A DNA stretch of 64,000 bases. Origin: NC2004 sp050874905 (lineage in GTDB: Bacteria; Bacillota; Clostridia; Lachnospirales; Lachnospiraceae). A model generated the notes under the pieces. That model was given only the letters and a program-made list of their open reading frames with translations, ran no database searches and was not told where the DNA came from. The stretch lies in the NCBI GenBank assembly GCA_050874905.1, contig JBNMLP010000002.1, positions 1-64,000 of the forward strand, given 5' to 3'. The position numbers and the translations under genes are program-made. This document shows positions 1-8,073 of this stretch, piece by piece (the stretch's first letter is position 1; each line of letters opens with the position of its first letter).

Positions 1-587
1 AAACATTTCTTGAAGCAATAAAAGGTCACAAATATGAAAACCAATTTAATTTTCTTATTCAAACAGGATTAAGAATTGGAGAAATGATTGGTTTGCAATG
101 GAAAGATGTTGACTTCAAAAATAAAACAATTACCGTTCGACGTTCTATGCAATACCATTCTGAAACAAACAAATTAGTCGAAAGTAAAACAAAATCTGCT
201 GCTGGAAATAGGAAGATACCATTAACAGATGAAGCACTTACCATATTAAAAAATCAAAAGGAAATGGTTAGCGCAATTAAAATAATACCTATTGAATGGC
301 GGGATTTTATATTTATTTCAGGTGATGGTATACCTATTCAATGCGTATTATATAATAATGCATTGAAAAAAATCTGTAAAAAAAATAAATTAAGAAATTT
401 TTCTGTTCATATATTAAGACATACTTATGCAACACGATGTATTCAAGCAGGAATGAAACCAAAAACAGTACAAACACTATTGGGACATTCCAAATATGAT
501 ACTACAATGGATATGTATGTTGATACTACAGAAGATGATATATTTGATGAAGTAAAGTTATTATCAAATTATATTAAAGCCATTTAA
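1..587 (+). CDS. Tyrosine recombinase / integrase, C-terminal part (5' end outside window)
   Basis: The reading frame is open from base 3 to the TAA at 585-587 (194 residues), so the N-terminal arm-binding and core-binding domains lie outside the window. What remains is the catalytic domain of a phage or ICE type tyrosine recombinase: the first catalytic Arg in TGLRIGEM (codon at 72-74), the HxxR box in HILRHTYATR, the LGHS box, and the Tyr nucleophile in TTMDMYV. All expected C-terminal catalytic residues are present, so the enzyme looks functional. Its base composition is much more A+T rich than the genes after 794, which fits recent transfer. The gene sits at the end of an accessory region just before housekeeping genes, the usual position of an integrase next to an attachment site. 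An internal ATG at 84 is not the real start. Confidence 0.93.
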   Translation, partial: TFLEAIKGHKYENQFNFLIQTGLRIGEMIGLQWKDVDFKNKTITVRRSMQYHSETNKLVESKTKSAAGNRKIPLTDEALTILKNQKEMVSAIKIIPIEWRDFIFISGDGIPIQCVLYNNALKKICKKNKLRNFSVHILRHTYATRCIQAGMKPKTVQTLLGHSKYDTTMDMYVDTTEDDIFDEVKLLSNYIKAI

Positions 588-607
588 AAATGGTACAAAA
601 ATGGTAC
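586..607 (+). repeat. Two tandem copies of an 11-bp repeat after the integrase stop
   Basis: The sequence aaaaatggtac occurs at 586-596 and again at 597-607 with no spacer, overlapping the integrase stop codon. Short direct repeats just outside an int gene are often arm-type sites bound by the integrase N-terminal domain. The role here is inferred from position only. Confidence 0.5.
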
Positions 608-635
608 ATTTTCCAATAAAATATTATAGTGAAAG

Positions 636-669
636 TGCTGGAAGTATTGCAAATAGTGGACTTCCAGCA
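636..669 (+). other. Perfect 10-bp inverted repeat near the presumed element end
   Basis: The arm tgctggaagt (636-645) pairs with acttccagca (660-669) across a 14-base loop. No long T run follows, so it is a poor terminator. It may be the int transcript terminator or part of an attachment or core site. The rest of 608-737 is A+T rich and holds no gene I can recognise. Confidence 0.45.
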
Positions 670-737
670 TTGTAATACACTATTGATAATATAATAGTAA
701 TTTTAAATTGCAATCTGTAACAAAATAAGACATAATA

Positions 738-767
738 TAGGGTGAGCCAGATGGCTCGCCCTATTTT
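738..767 (+). terminator. Rho-independent terminator upstream of the HAD gene
   Basis: An 11-bp stem (738-748 with 753-763, one G-U pair) with the 4-base loop agat is followed by tttt. No gene lies just before it except the integrase about 150 bases upstream. It probably belonged to a chromosomal gene now displaced by the element. Confidence 0.75.
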
Positions 768-793
768 AAAATTTTGACAAAAGGAGAAAGACG

Positions 794-1444
794 ATGAGTA
801 AGTACAAGGCAGTTATTTTTGATTTGGATGGTACACTTTTGAATACATTGGAAGATCTGACAGATGCGGTAAATTATGCACTGGAAAAGCATGGATTTAC
901 GACGCACTCTGTAGACGATATTCGTAAATTCCTTGGAAATGGTGTGCGTGCATTGATGGAACTTGCAGTACCGGGTGGTGCGGAAAGTCTTGCTTTTGAA
1001 GAGACCTTTCAGGATTTTAAAGAATATTACAGTGAGAACTGTCACAATAAAACCAAACCATATGATGATATTATAGAGCTGTTACAGGCTCTGAAAGAAA
1101 AAGGATATAAAGTGGCGATCGTTTCCAATAAAATGGATGAAGCAGTTAAGGAGTTGCGGAAAGTATACTTTGATGATCTGATCAAAGTAGCGATCGGAGA
1201 AAGTGAGAATGTACGCAAAAAGCCGGCACCGGATACGGTAAACGAAGCGTTAAATCAGCTTGGATGTACCGCAGAAGAAAGTATCTATGTGGGAGATTCC
1301 GAGGTGGATATTGAAACAGCAGCTAATGCTGGGATGATCTGTGTCTCCTGCTTGTGGGGATTCCGTGATGAAGCATGGCTGAAAGAAAATGGAGCAACTT
1401 ATATTATCGATGAGCCGATGAATATTTTAAAATTGTTAGATTAA
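794..1444 (+). CDS. HAD-superfamily phosphatase, phosphoglycolate phosphatase-like
   Basis: This 216-residue protein begins with the HAD motif I, FDLDGT (residues 9-14, nucleophile Asp10). Motif II is the Ser in VAIVSNK, a Lys follows in RKKPAPD, and motif IV is the acidic pair in YVGDSEVD. A helical cap insert follows motif I, as in the Gph/PGMB subfamily of HAD hydrolases, which remove phosphate from small metabolites such as phosphoglycolate or sugar phosphates. The substrate cannot be told from sequence. The start is the ATG preceded by aggagaaag at the right spacing. It follows the terminator at 738-767 and stands apart from the next operon, which has its own promoter. A cytosolic protein of normal length. 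Confidence 0.88.
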   Translation: MSKYKAVIFDLDGTLLNTLEDLTDAVNYALEKHGFTTHSVDDIRKFLGNGVRALMELAVPGGAESLAFEETFQDFKEYYSENCHNKTKPYDDIIELLQALKEKGYKVAIVSNKMDEAVKELRKVYFDDLIKVAIGESENVRKKPAPDTVNEALNQLGCTAEESIYVGDSEVDIETAANAGMICVSCLWGFRDEAWLKENGATYIIDEPMNILKLLD

Positions 1445-1459
1445 AAAGAAGAACGGTAG

Positions 1460-1488
1460 TTTTCATTTTTAGATTATTATGCTATACT
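1460..1488 (+). promoter_or_regulatory. Promoter of the small membrane protein-bactofilin-pyrH operon
   Basis: TTTTCA (1460-1465), a 17-bp spacer, then TATACT (1483-1488) preceded by TGC, giving an extended -10. It lies between the HAD gene and the next RBS, so it probably drives the long operon that follows. Confidence 0.6.
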
Positions 1489-1523
1489 AAAACTATCTGT
1501 GATGTGAGGAGGCAAAAGCGTTC

Positions 1524-1745
1524 ATGAAGAATTCCAATAACAAGGAATCCCAAAACAGAAAGAAGCCAAGTGTCATGCGTCTGGTACTTTTGTTTATGCT
1601 GCTTTGCATTTTATGTTCGTTTCTGCTGAACCTGCTTTTGTTTACCAGACTGAGTGCTTTGAAGAAAAAACTGAAGTCATTGGAAACATCCGGTAGAGCA
1701 TGCACAGAACAAATCATTCAGGAGGTAGGTTATGAGTTTATTTAA
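1524..1745 (+). CDS. Small single-pass membrane protein upstream of bactofilin
   Basis: This 73-residue protein has a polar, basic N-terminus, one hydrophobic segment at about residues 17-42 and a Lys-rich heptad-like stretch (RLSALKKKLKSLE) that could form a short coiled coil. I recognise no named family. The start is supported by gaggagg at 1506-1512, with a slightly long spacing of 11 bases. Its last 14 bases overlap the start of the bactofilin gene in another frame, which implies translational coupling. The arrangement suggests a membrane partner or anchor for the bactofilin. This function is an inference; the reading frame itself is well supported by the promoter, RBS and overlap. Confidence 0.7.
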   Translation: MKNSNNKESQNRKKPSVMRLVLLFMLLCILCSFLLNLLLFTRLSALKKKLKSLETSGRACTEQIIQEVGYEFI

Positions 1746-2583
1746 GGATTTTAAGGATGACGTTTCACAGGCGGCCAATGAATTGATGGACGAGCTGGAT
1801 TCCAAAAAGACAACAGAGGAAAACGAGAACGGGGATATTGATGCAGAACTTCAGGCATTATTTGGAGAAGAGGAAGCGCAAAATGAAAAACCTGCTGAGG
1901 AAGAAAGCGTGCTCGAGCGTGACGCAACATTAGAAGAATTAGCTGGAGAAGAAGCATTTCCTGAGAAGGAAGCTGCTTCAACGGAAGAAGATAAGGTGGA
2001 TGATGCCACAGAAAATACCGCAGAAGAAGAGAATGCGGAGCAGAAAGTAGAGGAAGAAGATATGAAACAGGATGAGAAACAGGAAGAGGTAATGGAAGCA
2101 GCAGACATCGAAGCAGATTTTTCTGATACACCTGCTGATGATGAGACTGCAACGATCACAAAGGGAACGGAGATTGCCGGTAACATTAAGACTTCCGGAT
2201 CATTAGAGATCGTGGGTTCCATTGAAGGTGATGTAGATTGTAAAGGCAAGCTGGTTGTTTCCGGTATGGTTAAGGGTAAATCAGAAGCAGCAGAAATCTT
2301 TACCGATTCTGCTAATGTGACCGGTGATATGGTAAGTACTGGAAGCATCAAGATTGGTGTTGGTTCTGTTGTAGTTGGTAACTTAAAGGCTGTTTCAGCA
2401 GTGATCGCAGGCGCAGTAAAGGGTGACATTGATGTGGATGGACCGATCATCATTGATTCAACTGCAGTTGTGATGGGTAACATCAAATCACGTTCTGTTC
2501 AGATCAACAACGGTGCTGTTATGGAAGGTATCTGTTCTCAGTGTTACTCAGATATCGATGTAAATACATTCTTTGAGAACTAA
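1732..2583 (+). CDS. Bactofilin (polymer-forming cytoskeletal protein) with long acidic N-terminus
   Basis: The 283-residue protein has two parts. Residues 1 to about 140 are low-complexity and very rich in Glu and Asp, probably disordered. Residues about 141-260 are a bactofilin domain: repeated short beta strands with a G-x-I/V-x-G rhythm (GSIEGDVDCKGKL, GDMVSTGSI, GNLKAVSAV, GDIDVDGPI, GNIKSRSVQ), the right-handed beta-helix that polymerises into filaments at the cell envelope. Typical bactofilins are 100-200 residues, so the acidic tail is an addition. The start overlaps the preceding gene; the RBS is aggaggtagg at about 1720. It lies 18 bases before pyrH. A role in cell shape or division is inferred from the family. 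Confidence 0.88.
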   Translation: MSLFKDFKDDVSQAANELMDELDSKKTTEENENGDIDAELQALFGEEEAQNEKPAEEESVLERDATLEELAGEEAFPEKEAASTEEDKVDDATENTAEEENAEQKVEEEDMKQDEKQEEVMEAADIEADFSDTPADDETATITKGTEIAGNIKTSGSLEIVGSIEGDVDCKGKLVVSGMVKGKSEAAEIFTDSANVTGDMVSTGSIKIGVGSVVVGNLKAVSAVIAGAVKGDIDVDGPIIIDSTAVVMGNIKSRSVQINNGAVMEGICSQCYSDIDVNTFFEN

Positions 2584-2601
2584 AGAGATAGGAGTACAAT
2601 T

Positions 2602-3315
2602 ATGGAGAAATGTAATCGCGTGCTTTTAAAATTGAGTGGAGAAGCACTGGCTGGTGAGAAACATACAGGGTTTGATGAAGCAACGGTTGTTGAGGTAGCC
2701 AAACAGGTAAAGCAGGTTGCAGATTCCGGTGTACAGCTTGGTGTTGTGATCGGTGGAGGCAACTTCTGGAGAGGACGTACCAGCAATAAGATTGAACGCA
2801 CGAAAGCGGATCAGATCGGTATGCTGGCAACAATCATGAACTGTGTCTATGTATCAGAGATTTTTCGCACGGTAGGACTGGATACTGTGGTATATACCCC
2901 ATTTGAGTGTGGTGATATTGCAGAGTTATACAGCAAAGACAAGTCAATGAAGGCACTTGCAGAGGGAAAGGTAGTATTTTTTGCAGGTGGTACAGGTCAT
3001 CCCTATTTTTCAACTGATACCGCAACCGCATTGCGGGCGATCGAGATTGAAGCAGACTGTATTTTACTTGCCAAAGCGATTGACGGTGTATATGACAGTG
3101 ATCCAAAGATCAATCCGGATGCGAAAAAGTATGACCGGATCAGTCTGGATGAGGTATTGGAGAAAAAACTGGGCGTGATCGATCTATCTGCGACGATCAT
3201 GTGTCTGGAGAATCATATGCCAATGATGATTTTTGGCCTGAATGAAGAAAACAGTATTGTAAATACATTAACAGGTACGTTTACAGGAACTTATGTAAGT
3301 GTGGATGAAAAGTAG
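2602..3315 (+). CDS. pyrH: UMP kinase
   Basis: A hexameric amino-acid-kinase-fold enzyme that phosphorylates UMP to UDP in pyrimidine nucleotide synthesis. The 237-residue length is standard. The N-terminus VLLKLSGEALAG is the phosphate-binding Lys-rich loop, followed by the GGGNFWRG motif near residue 53 and the nucleotide-binding ADCILLAKAIDGVYDSDP segment. The start ATG follows agataggag. The frr gene follows after 15 bases, the universal pyrH-frr pairing. Confidence 0.97.
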   Translation: MEKCNRVLLKLSGEALAGEKHTGFDEATVVEVAKQVKQVADSGVQLGVVIGGGNFWRGRTSNKIERTKADQIGMLATIMNCVYVSEIFRTVGLDTVVYTPFECGDIAELYSKDKSMKALAEGKVVFFAGGTGHPYFSTDTATALRAIEIEADCILLAKAIDGVYDSDPKINPDAKKYDRISLDEVLEKKLGVIDLSATIMCLENHMPMMIFGLNEENSIVNTLTGTFTGTYVSVDEK

Positions 3316-3330
3316 GAGGATGAGAAAAGC

Positions 3331-3876
3331 ATGTTAAACCAGTATGAAGATAAAATGAACAAATCGATTGACGCTTTGAAAGGAGAATATGCAAATATTC
3401 GTGCCGGAAGAGCCAACCCACATATTTTAGACAGCATTAAAGTAGACTATTACGGAACTCCGACCCCACTTCAGCAGGTGGGTAACATCACGGTTCCGGA
3501 AGCAAGAAGCCTTCTGATCACACCGTGGGAAACTTCTATGTTAAAAGAGATCGAAAAAGCGATCATGTGCTCGGATATTGGTATTACACCAAACAATGAC
3601 GGTAAGTCTGTACGACTGAATTTCCCTGAACTGACAGAGGATCGTCGTAAGGAGCTTGCAAAGGATGTGAAGAAAAAAGGCGATGCCTGCAAGGTTGCGA
3701 TCCGTAACATTCGCCGTGATGCCAATGATGCGGCAAAGAAGCAGAACAAAGATGGTGAGCTTTCCGATGATGAGTTAAAGAGTATGGAAGAAAAGATCCA
3801 GAAGCTTACCGACAAATATGTCGCTGTTGTGGATAAAGAGATTGATGAGAAGACAAAAGAGATCATGACAGTATAA
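3331..3876 (+). CDS. frr: Ribosome recycling factor
   Basis: A 181-residue cytosolic protein that, with EF-G, splits post-termination ribosomes. Family signatures include the N-terminal KGEYANIRAGRANP segment, the hinge-proximal VEARSLLITPWE-like segment (here VPEARSLLITPWE) and the C-terminal charged helix with RRDANDAAKKQ. The length is close to the usual 185. Directly downstream of pyrH in the same operon. A hairpin after the stop may lower transcription into uppS. Confidence 0.97.
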   Translation: MLNQYEDKMNKSIDALKGEYANIRAGRANPHILDSIKVDYYGTPTPLQQVGNITVPEARSLLITPWETSMLKEIEKAIMCSDIGITPNNDGKSVRLNFPELTEDRRKELAKDVKKKGDACKVAIRNIRRDANDAAKKQNKDGELSDDELKSMEEKIQKLTDKYVAVVDKEIDEKTKEIMTV

Positions 3877-3893
3877 AAACAGATAATGAAGGA

Positions 3894-3925
3894 AAAGGGG
3901 GATGCCAGTTCAGACATCCTTCTTT
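3894..3925 (+). terminator. Weak terminator-like hairpin between frr and uppS
   Basis: An 11-bp stem with G-U pairs (3894-3904 with 3915-3925) is followed by gtattttc rather than a clean T run. It is probably a partial terminator or processing site inside the operon. Confidence 0.4.
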
Positions 3926-3952
3926 GTATTTTCTTGAAAGGATGAAAGTACC

Positions 3953-4681
3953 ATGGAAAAAGAGATCAACGGACAGGTATACAATGTCCCTCAGCATGTA
4001 GCGATCATTTTGGATGGCAATGGAAGATGGGCAAAAAAGAAGCATATGCCAAGAAATTACGGACATATGCAGGGGGCAAAGGTCGTGGAACAGATTTGTG
4101 AGGATGCCTGGAATTTAGGAATTAAATATCTGACCGTGTATGCATTTTCTACGGAGAACTGGAAACGTCCACAGGATGAAGTGAGTGCGTTAATGAAGCT
4201 GTTAGGCAATTATTTAAAGGATTGTATCGAGCGGACGACCAAGAATAATATGCGGGTGCGTGTGATCGGGGAAAAGAGCCGGTTAGAAGAGGGACTGCGC
4301 AAACAGATCGAACACTTAGAGGAAGTGTCGAGTGTCAACACAGGCCTTAATTTTACGATCGCATTAAACTATGGAAGCCGTGATGAAATGGTACGTGCCA
4401 TGCGCGTGCTGGCGGAGGATGTCAAGGGCGAGAAGCTGGCACCGGCAGATATTACAGAGTCTGTGTTCCAGTCTTATCTGGATACAAAGGATCTTCCGGA
4501 CCCGGATCTGATGATCCGTACCAGTGGAGAACAGCGGCTCTCCAACTGGCTGTTATGGCAGCTTGCTTATTCAGAGTTTTATTTTACAGACGTGCTCTGG
4601 CCGGATTTCAATAAAGAGGAACTGATCAAAGCCATTGCCTATTACAATGGAAGAGAACGACGATTTGGTGGTATAAAATAA
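3953..4681 (+). CDS. uppS: Isoprenyl transferase (undecaprenyl pyrophosphate synthase)
   Basis: A cis-prenyltransferase that extends farnesyl-PP with isopentenyl-PP to C55 undecaprenyl-PP, the lipid carrier for peptidoglycan. The 242-residue protein carries the diagnostic AIILDGNGRWAKK stretch with the catalytic Asp, HMQGAK, the FSTENWKRP segment and the C-terminal DLMIRTSGEQRLSNW stretch that binds the pyrophosphate. The start ATG is preceded by gaaaggatg. The cdsA gene begins 15 bases after its stop, the common uppS-cdsA-dxr-rseP order. Confidence 0.97.
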   Translation: MEKEINGQVYNVPQHVAIILDGNGRWAKKKHMPRNYGHMQGAKVVEQICEDAWNLGIKYLTVYAFSTENWKRPQDEVSALMKLLGNYLKDCIERTTKNNMRVRVIGEKSRLEEGLRKQIEHLEEVSSVNTGLNFTIALNYGSRDEMVRAMRVLAEDVKGEKLAPADITESVFQSYLDTKDLPDPDLMIRTSGEQRLSNWLLWQLAYSEFYFTDVLWPDFNKEELIKAIAYYNGRERRFGGIK

Positions 4682-4696
4682 GGAAGGTGGCGTAAC

Positions 4697-5521
4697 ATGT
4701 TTAAAACGAGATTACTGAGTGGAATCGTACTGGTTGCCATTATGGTGGTAACACTTTATTTTGGCGGATTTTTCACGCTTGGCATGACAGCCTTTATTTC
4801 GGTTGTCGGAGTGTATGAGCTGATGCGGATTCCGAAGAATGCATCAAAGGCGCTGCTTGCCGTGACGGAGCTTGCCACTGTTGTTTATTATGTATTGCTG
4901 GGGCTTGGGTATACGTTTGAAAGCTACCAGTATTATTATCTGCTGTTGTTGAGTGTATTTCTGATGGTATTGATGTGCTTTTATGTGTTTGCTTATCCGA
5001 AATACGAGCTGGCGGATATTATGCTTCCATTCTTTTCGTTCTTTTATGTAACGGTGATGCTTTCCTACATTTTCCAGGTACGTTTTTTACCAAACGGCGG
5101 CTTGTTCGTTGTACTGGTATTTTTAAGTGCGTGGGGCAATGATACCTGTGCGTACTGTGTGGGGGTTCTGTTTGGAAAGCATAAAATGAGCCCGAAGCTT
5201 AGTCCGAAGAAATCCGTAGAAGGATTTTTAGGCGGTGTGATCGGAGCGGCACTGCTCGGTATGGGATATGCATTTGTCTATGCACATTTTGCAAATGAGA
5301 GTGTTACAGCGGGACTGCTGGCTGCTTTTGCAGCAATCTGTGGAATCGGCGGTATGATCTCTGTAGTAGGGGATCTGGCGGCATCTGCGATCAAACGGCA
5401 GTATGAGATCAAAGATTACGGAAAACTGATTCCGGGACATGGTGGTATCATGGATCGTTTTGACAGCATGATCATGACGGCACCGATCGTTTATTATCTG
5501 GTGACGTTATTTGTACAGTAG
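4697..5521 (+). CDS. cdsA: Phosphatidate cytidylyltransferase (CDP-diacylglycerol synthase)
   Basis: An integral membrane enzyme of 274 residues that makes CDP-diacylglycerol from phosphatidic acid and CTP, the precursor of phosphatidylglycerol and cardiolipin. About seven or eight hydrophobic segments are visible. The C-terminal family signature is present: SAIKRQYEIKDYGKLIPGHG followed by GGIMDRFDSM. Upstream are the conserved SPKKSVEGFLGG residues. RBS aaggaaggtgg precedes the ATG. The product feeds pgsA, which is also in this window at 24072. Confidence 0.96.
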   Translation: MFKTRLLSGIVLVAIMVVTLYFGGFFTLGMTAFISVVGVYELMRIPKNASKALLAVTELATVVYYVLLGLGYTFESYQYYYLLLLSVFLMVLMCFYVFAYPKYELADIMLPFFSFFYVTVMLSYIFQVRFLPNGGLFVVLVFLSAWGNDTCAYCVGVLFGKHKMSPKLSPKKSVEGFLGGVIGAALLGMGYAFVYAHFANESVTAGLLAAFAAICGIGGMISVVGDLAASAIKRQYEIKDYGKLIPGHGGIMDRFDSMIMTAPIVYYLVTLFVQ

Positions 5522-5546
5522 AAGAATAAGAGAGGGAGACGGTAAG

Positions 5547-6698
5547 ATGAATATTGCAATATTAGGTTCCACTGGTTCGATCGGAACACAGACATTAGAG
5601 GTGGTTCGCGCATATCCTGAGGATCTGCATGTGGTGGCATTAGCCGCAGGCAGTAATGTTACATTGATGGAGCAGCAGGTCAGGGAGTTTCATCCACAGC
5701 TTGTTGCGATGGGCAGTGAGGAAACGGCAAAGGATTTAAAGGAACGGATTGCTGATCTGAGTGGCATTACAGTTGTTTCCGGTATGGAGGGACTGATCGA
5801 GGTGGCAGTGATCCCGGAGTCGGAAATGTTAGTGACTGCCATTGTCGGAATGATCGGTATCCGCCCGACAGTGGCTGCAATTCAGGCGGGAAAGCATATT
5901 GCACTTGCCAATAAGGAGACATTGGTAACAGCAGGACATCTGATCATGCCAATGGCAAAAGAATACGGGGTAAAGATTCTTCCGGTAGATTCGGAACATT
6001 CTGCCATTTTCCAGTCACTTCAGGGAAATGAACACAATAAGGTGAGCCGTATTCTTCTGACTGCATCCGGTGGTCCATTCCGTGGAAAAACAAGAGAAGA
6101 ATTAAAGCATGTGACAGTAAAAGATGCCCTGAAGCATCCAAACTGGTCAATGGGACAAAAGATTACGATTGATTCCGCTACTCTGGTCAACAAAGGACTG
6201 GAAGTGATGGAGGCGAAATGGCTGTTTGGTGTTTCCTATGATCAGGTAGAGGTTGTTGTGCAGCCGCAGAGCGTCATTCATTCCATGGTGGAATATGAGG
6301 ATGGTGCTGTCATGGCACAGCTCGGTACACCGGACATGAAGCTGCCGATTCAGTATGCGTTGTTCTATCCAGATCGTCGTTTCTTAAAGGGCGATCGTCT
6401 GGATTTTAAAACATTGAAGAGTATTACATTAGAAGAACCGGACATGGAGACCTTTGAAGGCTTAAAACTGGCCTATGAGGTGGGAAAAGAGGGTGGTTCC
6501 CTTCCAACGGTATTCAATGCTGCCAATGAGTATGCGGTTGCAAGATTTTTAAAAGGGGAGATTGCCTTTTTGGAGATCTATGAGATGATTAAGAGCTGTT
6601 TAGCTGCACATACTAAAATTGAGCACCCGGATCTGGAGGATATTTTACAGACACAGGCATGGGTGGATGACTATATCTTAACGAAATATCATGTATGA
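5547..6698 (+). CDS. dxr: 1-deoxy-D-xylulose 5-phosphate reductoisomerase
   Basis: The second enzyme of the MEP isoprenoid pathway: NADPH-dependent rearrangement and reduction of DXP to MEP. The 383-residue protein opens with the NADP-binding loop LGSTGSIG and has NKETLVTAG, the metal-binding DSEHSAIFQ segment, the SGGPFRG flexible loop and the C-terminal VFNAANEYAV motif. I chose the ATG at 5547, preceded by gagagggag, because the earlier in-frame ATG at 5511 lies inside the end of cdsA, has no RBS and adds residues the family lacks. It works with IspG (8074) in this same operon and upstream of UppS in metabolism. Confidence 0.96.
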   Translation: MNIAILGSTGSIGTQTLEVVRAYPEDLHVVALAAGSNVTLMEQQVREFHPQLVAMGSEETAKDLKERIADLSGITVVSGMEGLIEVAVIPESEMLVTAIVGMIGIRPTVAAIQAGKHIALANKETLVTAGHLIMPMAKEYGVKILPVDSEHSAIFQSLQGNEHNKVSRILLTASGGPFRGKTREELKHVTVKDALKHPNWSMGQKITIDSATLVNKGLEVMEAKWLFGVSYDQVEVVVQPQSVIHSMVEYEDGAVMAQLGTPDMKLPIQYALFYPDRRFLKGDRLDFKTLKSITLEEPDMETFEGLKLAYEVGKEGGSLPTVFNAANEYAVARFLKGEIAFLEIYEMIKSCLAAHTKIEHPDLEDILQTQAWVDDYILTKYHV

Positions 6699-6722
6699 TC
6701 AAAATTAGGAAGAAGGTAAAAC

Positions 6723-8051
6723 TTGAAGATTATTATTGCGTTATTATTATTTGGAATTATCGTGTTTATCCATGAGCTGGGGCATTTTCTTTTAGCCAAA
6801 GCAAATGGAGTGAAGGTGACAGAGTTTGCGATCGGTATGGGACCAAAGCTGTTTTCTTTTGAGCGGGGAGAAACGGTCTATGCGATCAAGCTGCTGCCGC
6901 TCGGTGGTTCCTGTATGATGCTTGGAGAGGATGAGGCAAGTGACGACGAACGGGCATTTGATAACAAATCTGTCTGGGCACGTTTTTCTGTAGTGTTTGC
7001 CGGACCATTTTTCAATTTCATCCTTGCGTTTGTGTTGGCGATCGTGCTGATTGCTCTGGTCGGAGCAGACCGTCCGGTTGTTATGCAGGTAGAGAAAGAT
7101 TCACCTGCAACCGAGGCAGGACTTCTGCCGGGAGATTACATTTCCGAATACAATGGTTATCATATCGGAGTCGGCAGAGAGATCTACATTGCGGACTACT
7201 TTAAACCCGTAGGAGATGCTCCCGTTTCCATTCAGTATAAGCGGGACGGGAAAGTACATGAAACAACGCTGACTCCAAAGAAAGTAACGAAATATCTGCT
7301 TGGCATGGGATACAGTGATGACAGCAAGCCGGCAAGCATTTCCGTGTCAGAGGGCGGAGCACTGGAAGAAGCCGGTTTAAAAAATGGAGATGTGATCGTA
7401 AAGATCAATGACCAGGAGATCACTTCCGGAAGTGCCTTTGCCGAATATGTAACAAGTCACCCGTTATCGGCGGAAAAAGTGCAGGTCACCTATGAACGAA
7501 ACGGAAAAGAAAAGACGGTGACGGTTTCACCGCAAAAGAGTGAATCTTATACAACTGGTTTTACGTATAACTGCAATTATGGGGCAGTGGATGATAGTGA
7601 AAATCCTTACATGGGAAATGAAAAGGTGTCGGTACTGGGCAACCTCAAGTATTCCCTGTTAGAGGTGCGTTATCAGATCAAAACCGTAATGATGAGCTTA
7701 AAGCATCTGGTTACCGGAAAGGTATCTGCAGACTCCGTAGCAGGACCGGTCGGAATCGTGAATATGGTCGGGGATGTCTATTCAGAGAGTGCGCAGTATG
7801 GCGTGCTTGCAGTATTTGAAAGTCTGGCAAGTTTCTGTATCATGCTGAGTGCCAATTTAGGTGTGATGAATCTTCTGCCGATTCCTGCATTGGATGGTGG
7901 ACGCCTGCTTTTCATGATCGTGGAAATGATACGTGGAAAGAAGATTTCTGCGGACAAGGAAGGCTTTGTGCATTTTATTGGTTTTGTACTGCTTATGGTA
8001 TTGATGGTAGTCGTCATGTTTAATGATATACGGAATATATTTATCAAATAA
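6723..8051 (+). CDS. rseP: Site-2 zinc metalloprotease RseP (RIP protease)
   Basis: A polytopic intramembrane protease that cuts single-pass membrane substrates such as anti-sigma factors or signal-peptide remnants. The zinc site HELGH is at residues 17-21 in the first membrane segment. The next parts are a GxG membrane-re-entry stretch, two PDZ-like domains between about residues 115 and 290, and the second catalytic motif NLLPIPALDGGRL with the third metal ligand Asp near residue 395. The start codon is TTG at 6723 with aggaagaagg upstream; no ATG fits the N-terminal membrane segment. 442 residues, a normal length for the two-PDZ form. Confidence 0.95.
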   Translation: MKIIIALLLFGIIVFIHELGHFLLAKANGVKVTEFAIGMGPKLFSFERGETVYAIKLLPLGGSCMMLGEDEASDDERAFDNKSVWARFSVVFAGPFFNFILAFVLAIVLIALVGADRPVVMQVEKDSPATEAGLLPGDYISEYNGYHIGVGREIYIADYFKPVGDAPVSIQYKRDGKVHETTLTPKKVTKYLLGMGYSDDSKPASISVSEGGALEEAGLKNGDVIVKINDQEITSGSAFAEYVTSHPLSAEKVQVTYERNGKEKTVTVSPQKSESYTTGFTYNCNYGAVDDSENPYMGNEKVSVLGNLKYSLLEVRYQIKTVMMSLKHLVTGKVSADSVAGPVGIVNMVGDVYSESAQYGVLAVFESLASFCIMLSANLGVMNLLPIPALDGGRLLFMIVEMIRGKKISADKEGFVHFIGFVLLMVLMVVVMFNDIRNIFIK

Positions 8052-8073
8052 CTGATAGTTGGGAGGAAACGAT

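Noticed and set aside
1851..2486. A 211-residue Ser-rich open frame opposite the bactofilin gene
   Set aside because: It is the mirror of acidic codons of the bactofilin tail; no RBS or known motif.
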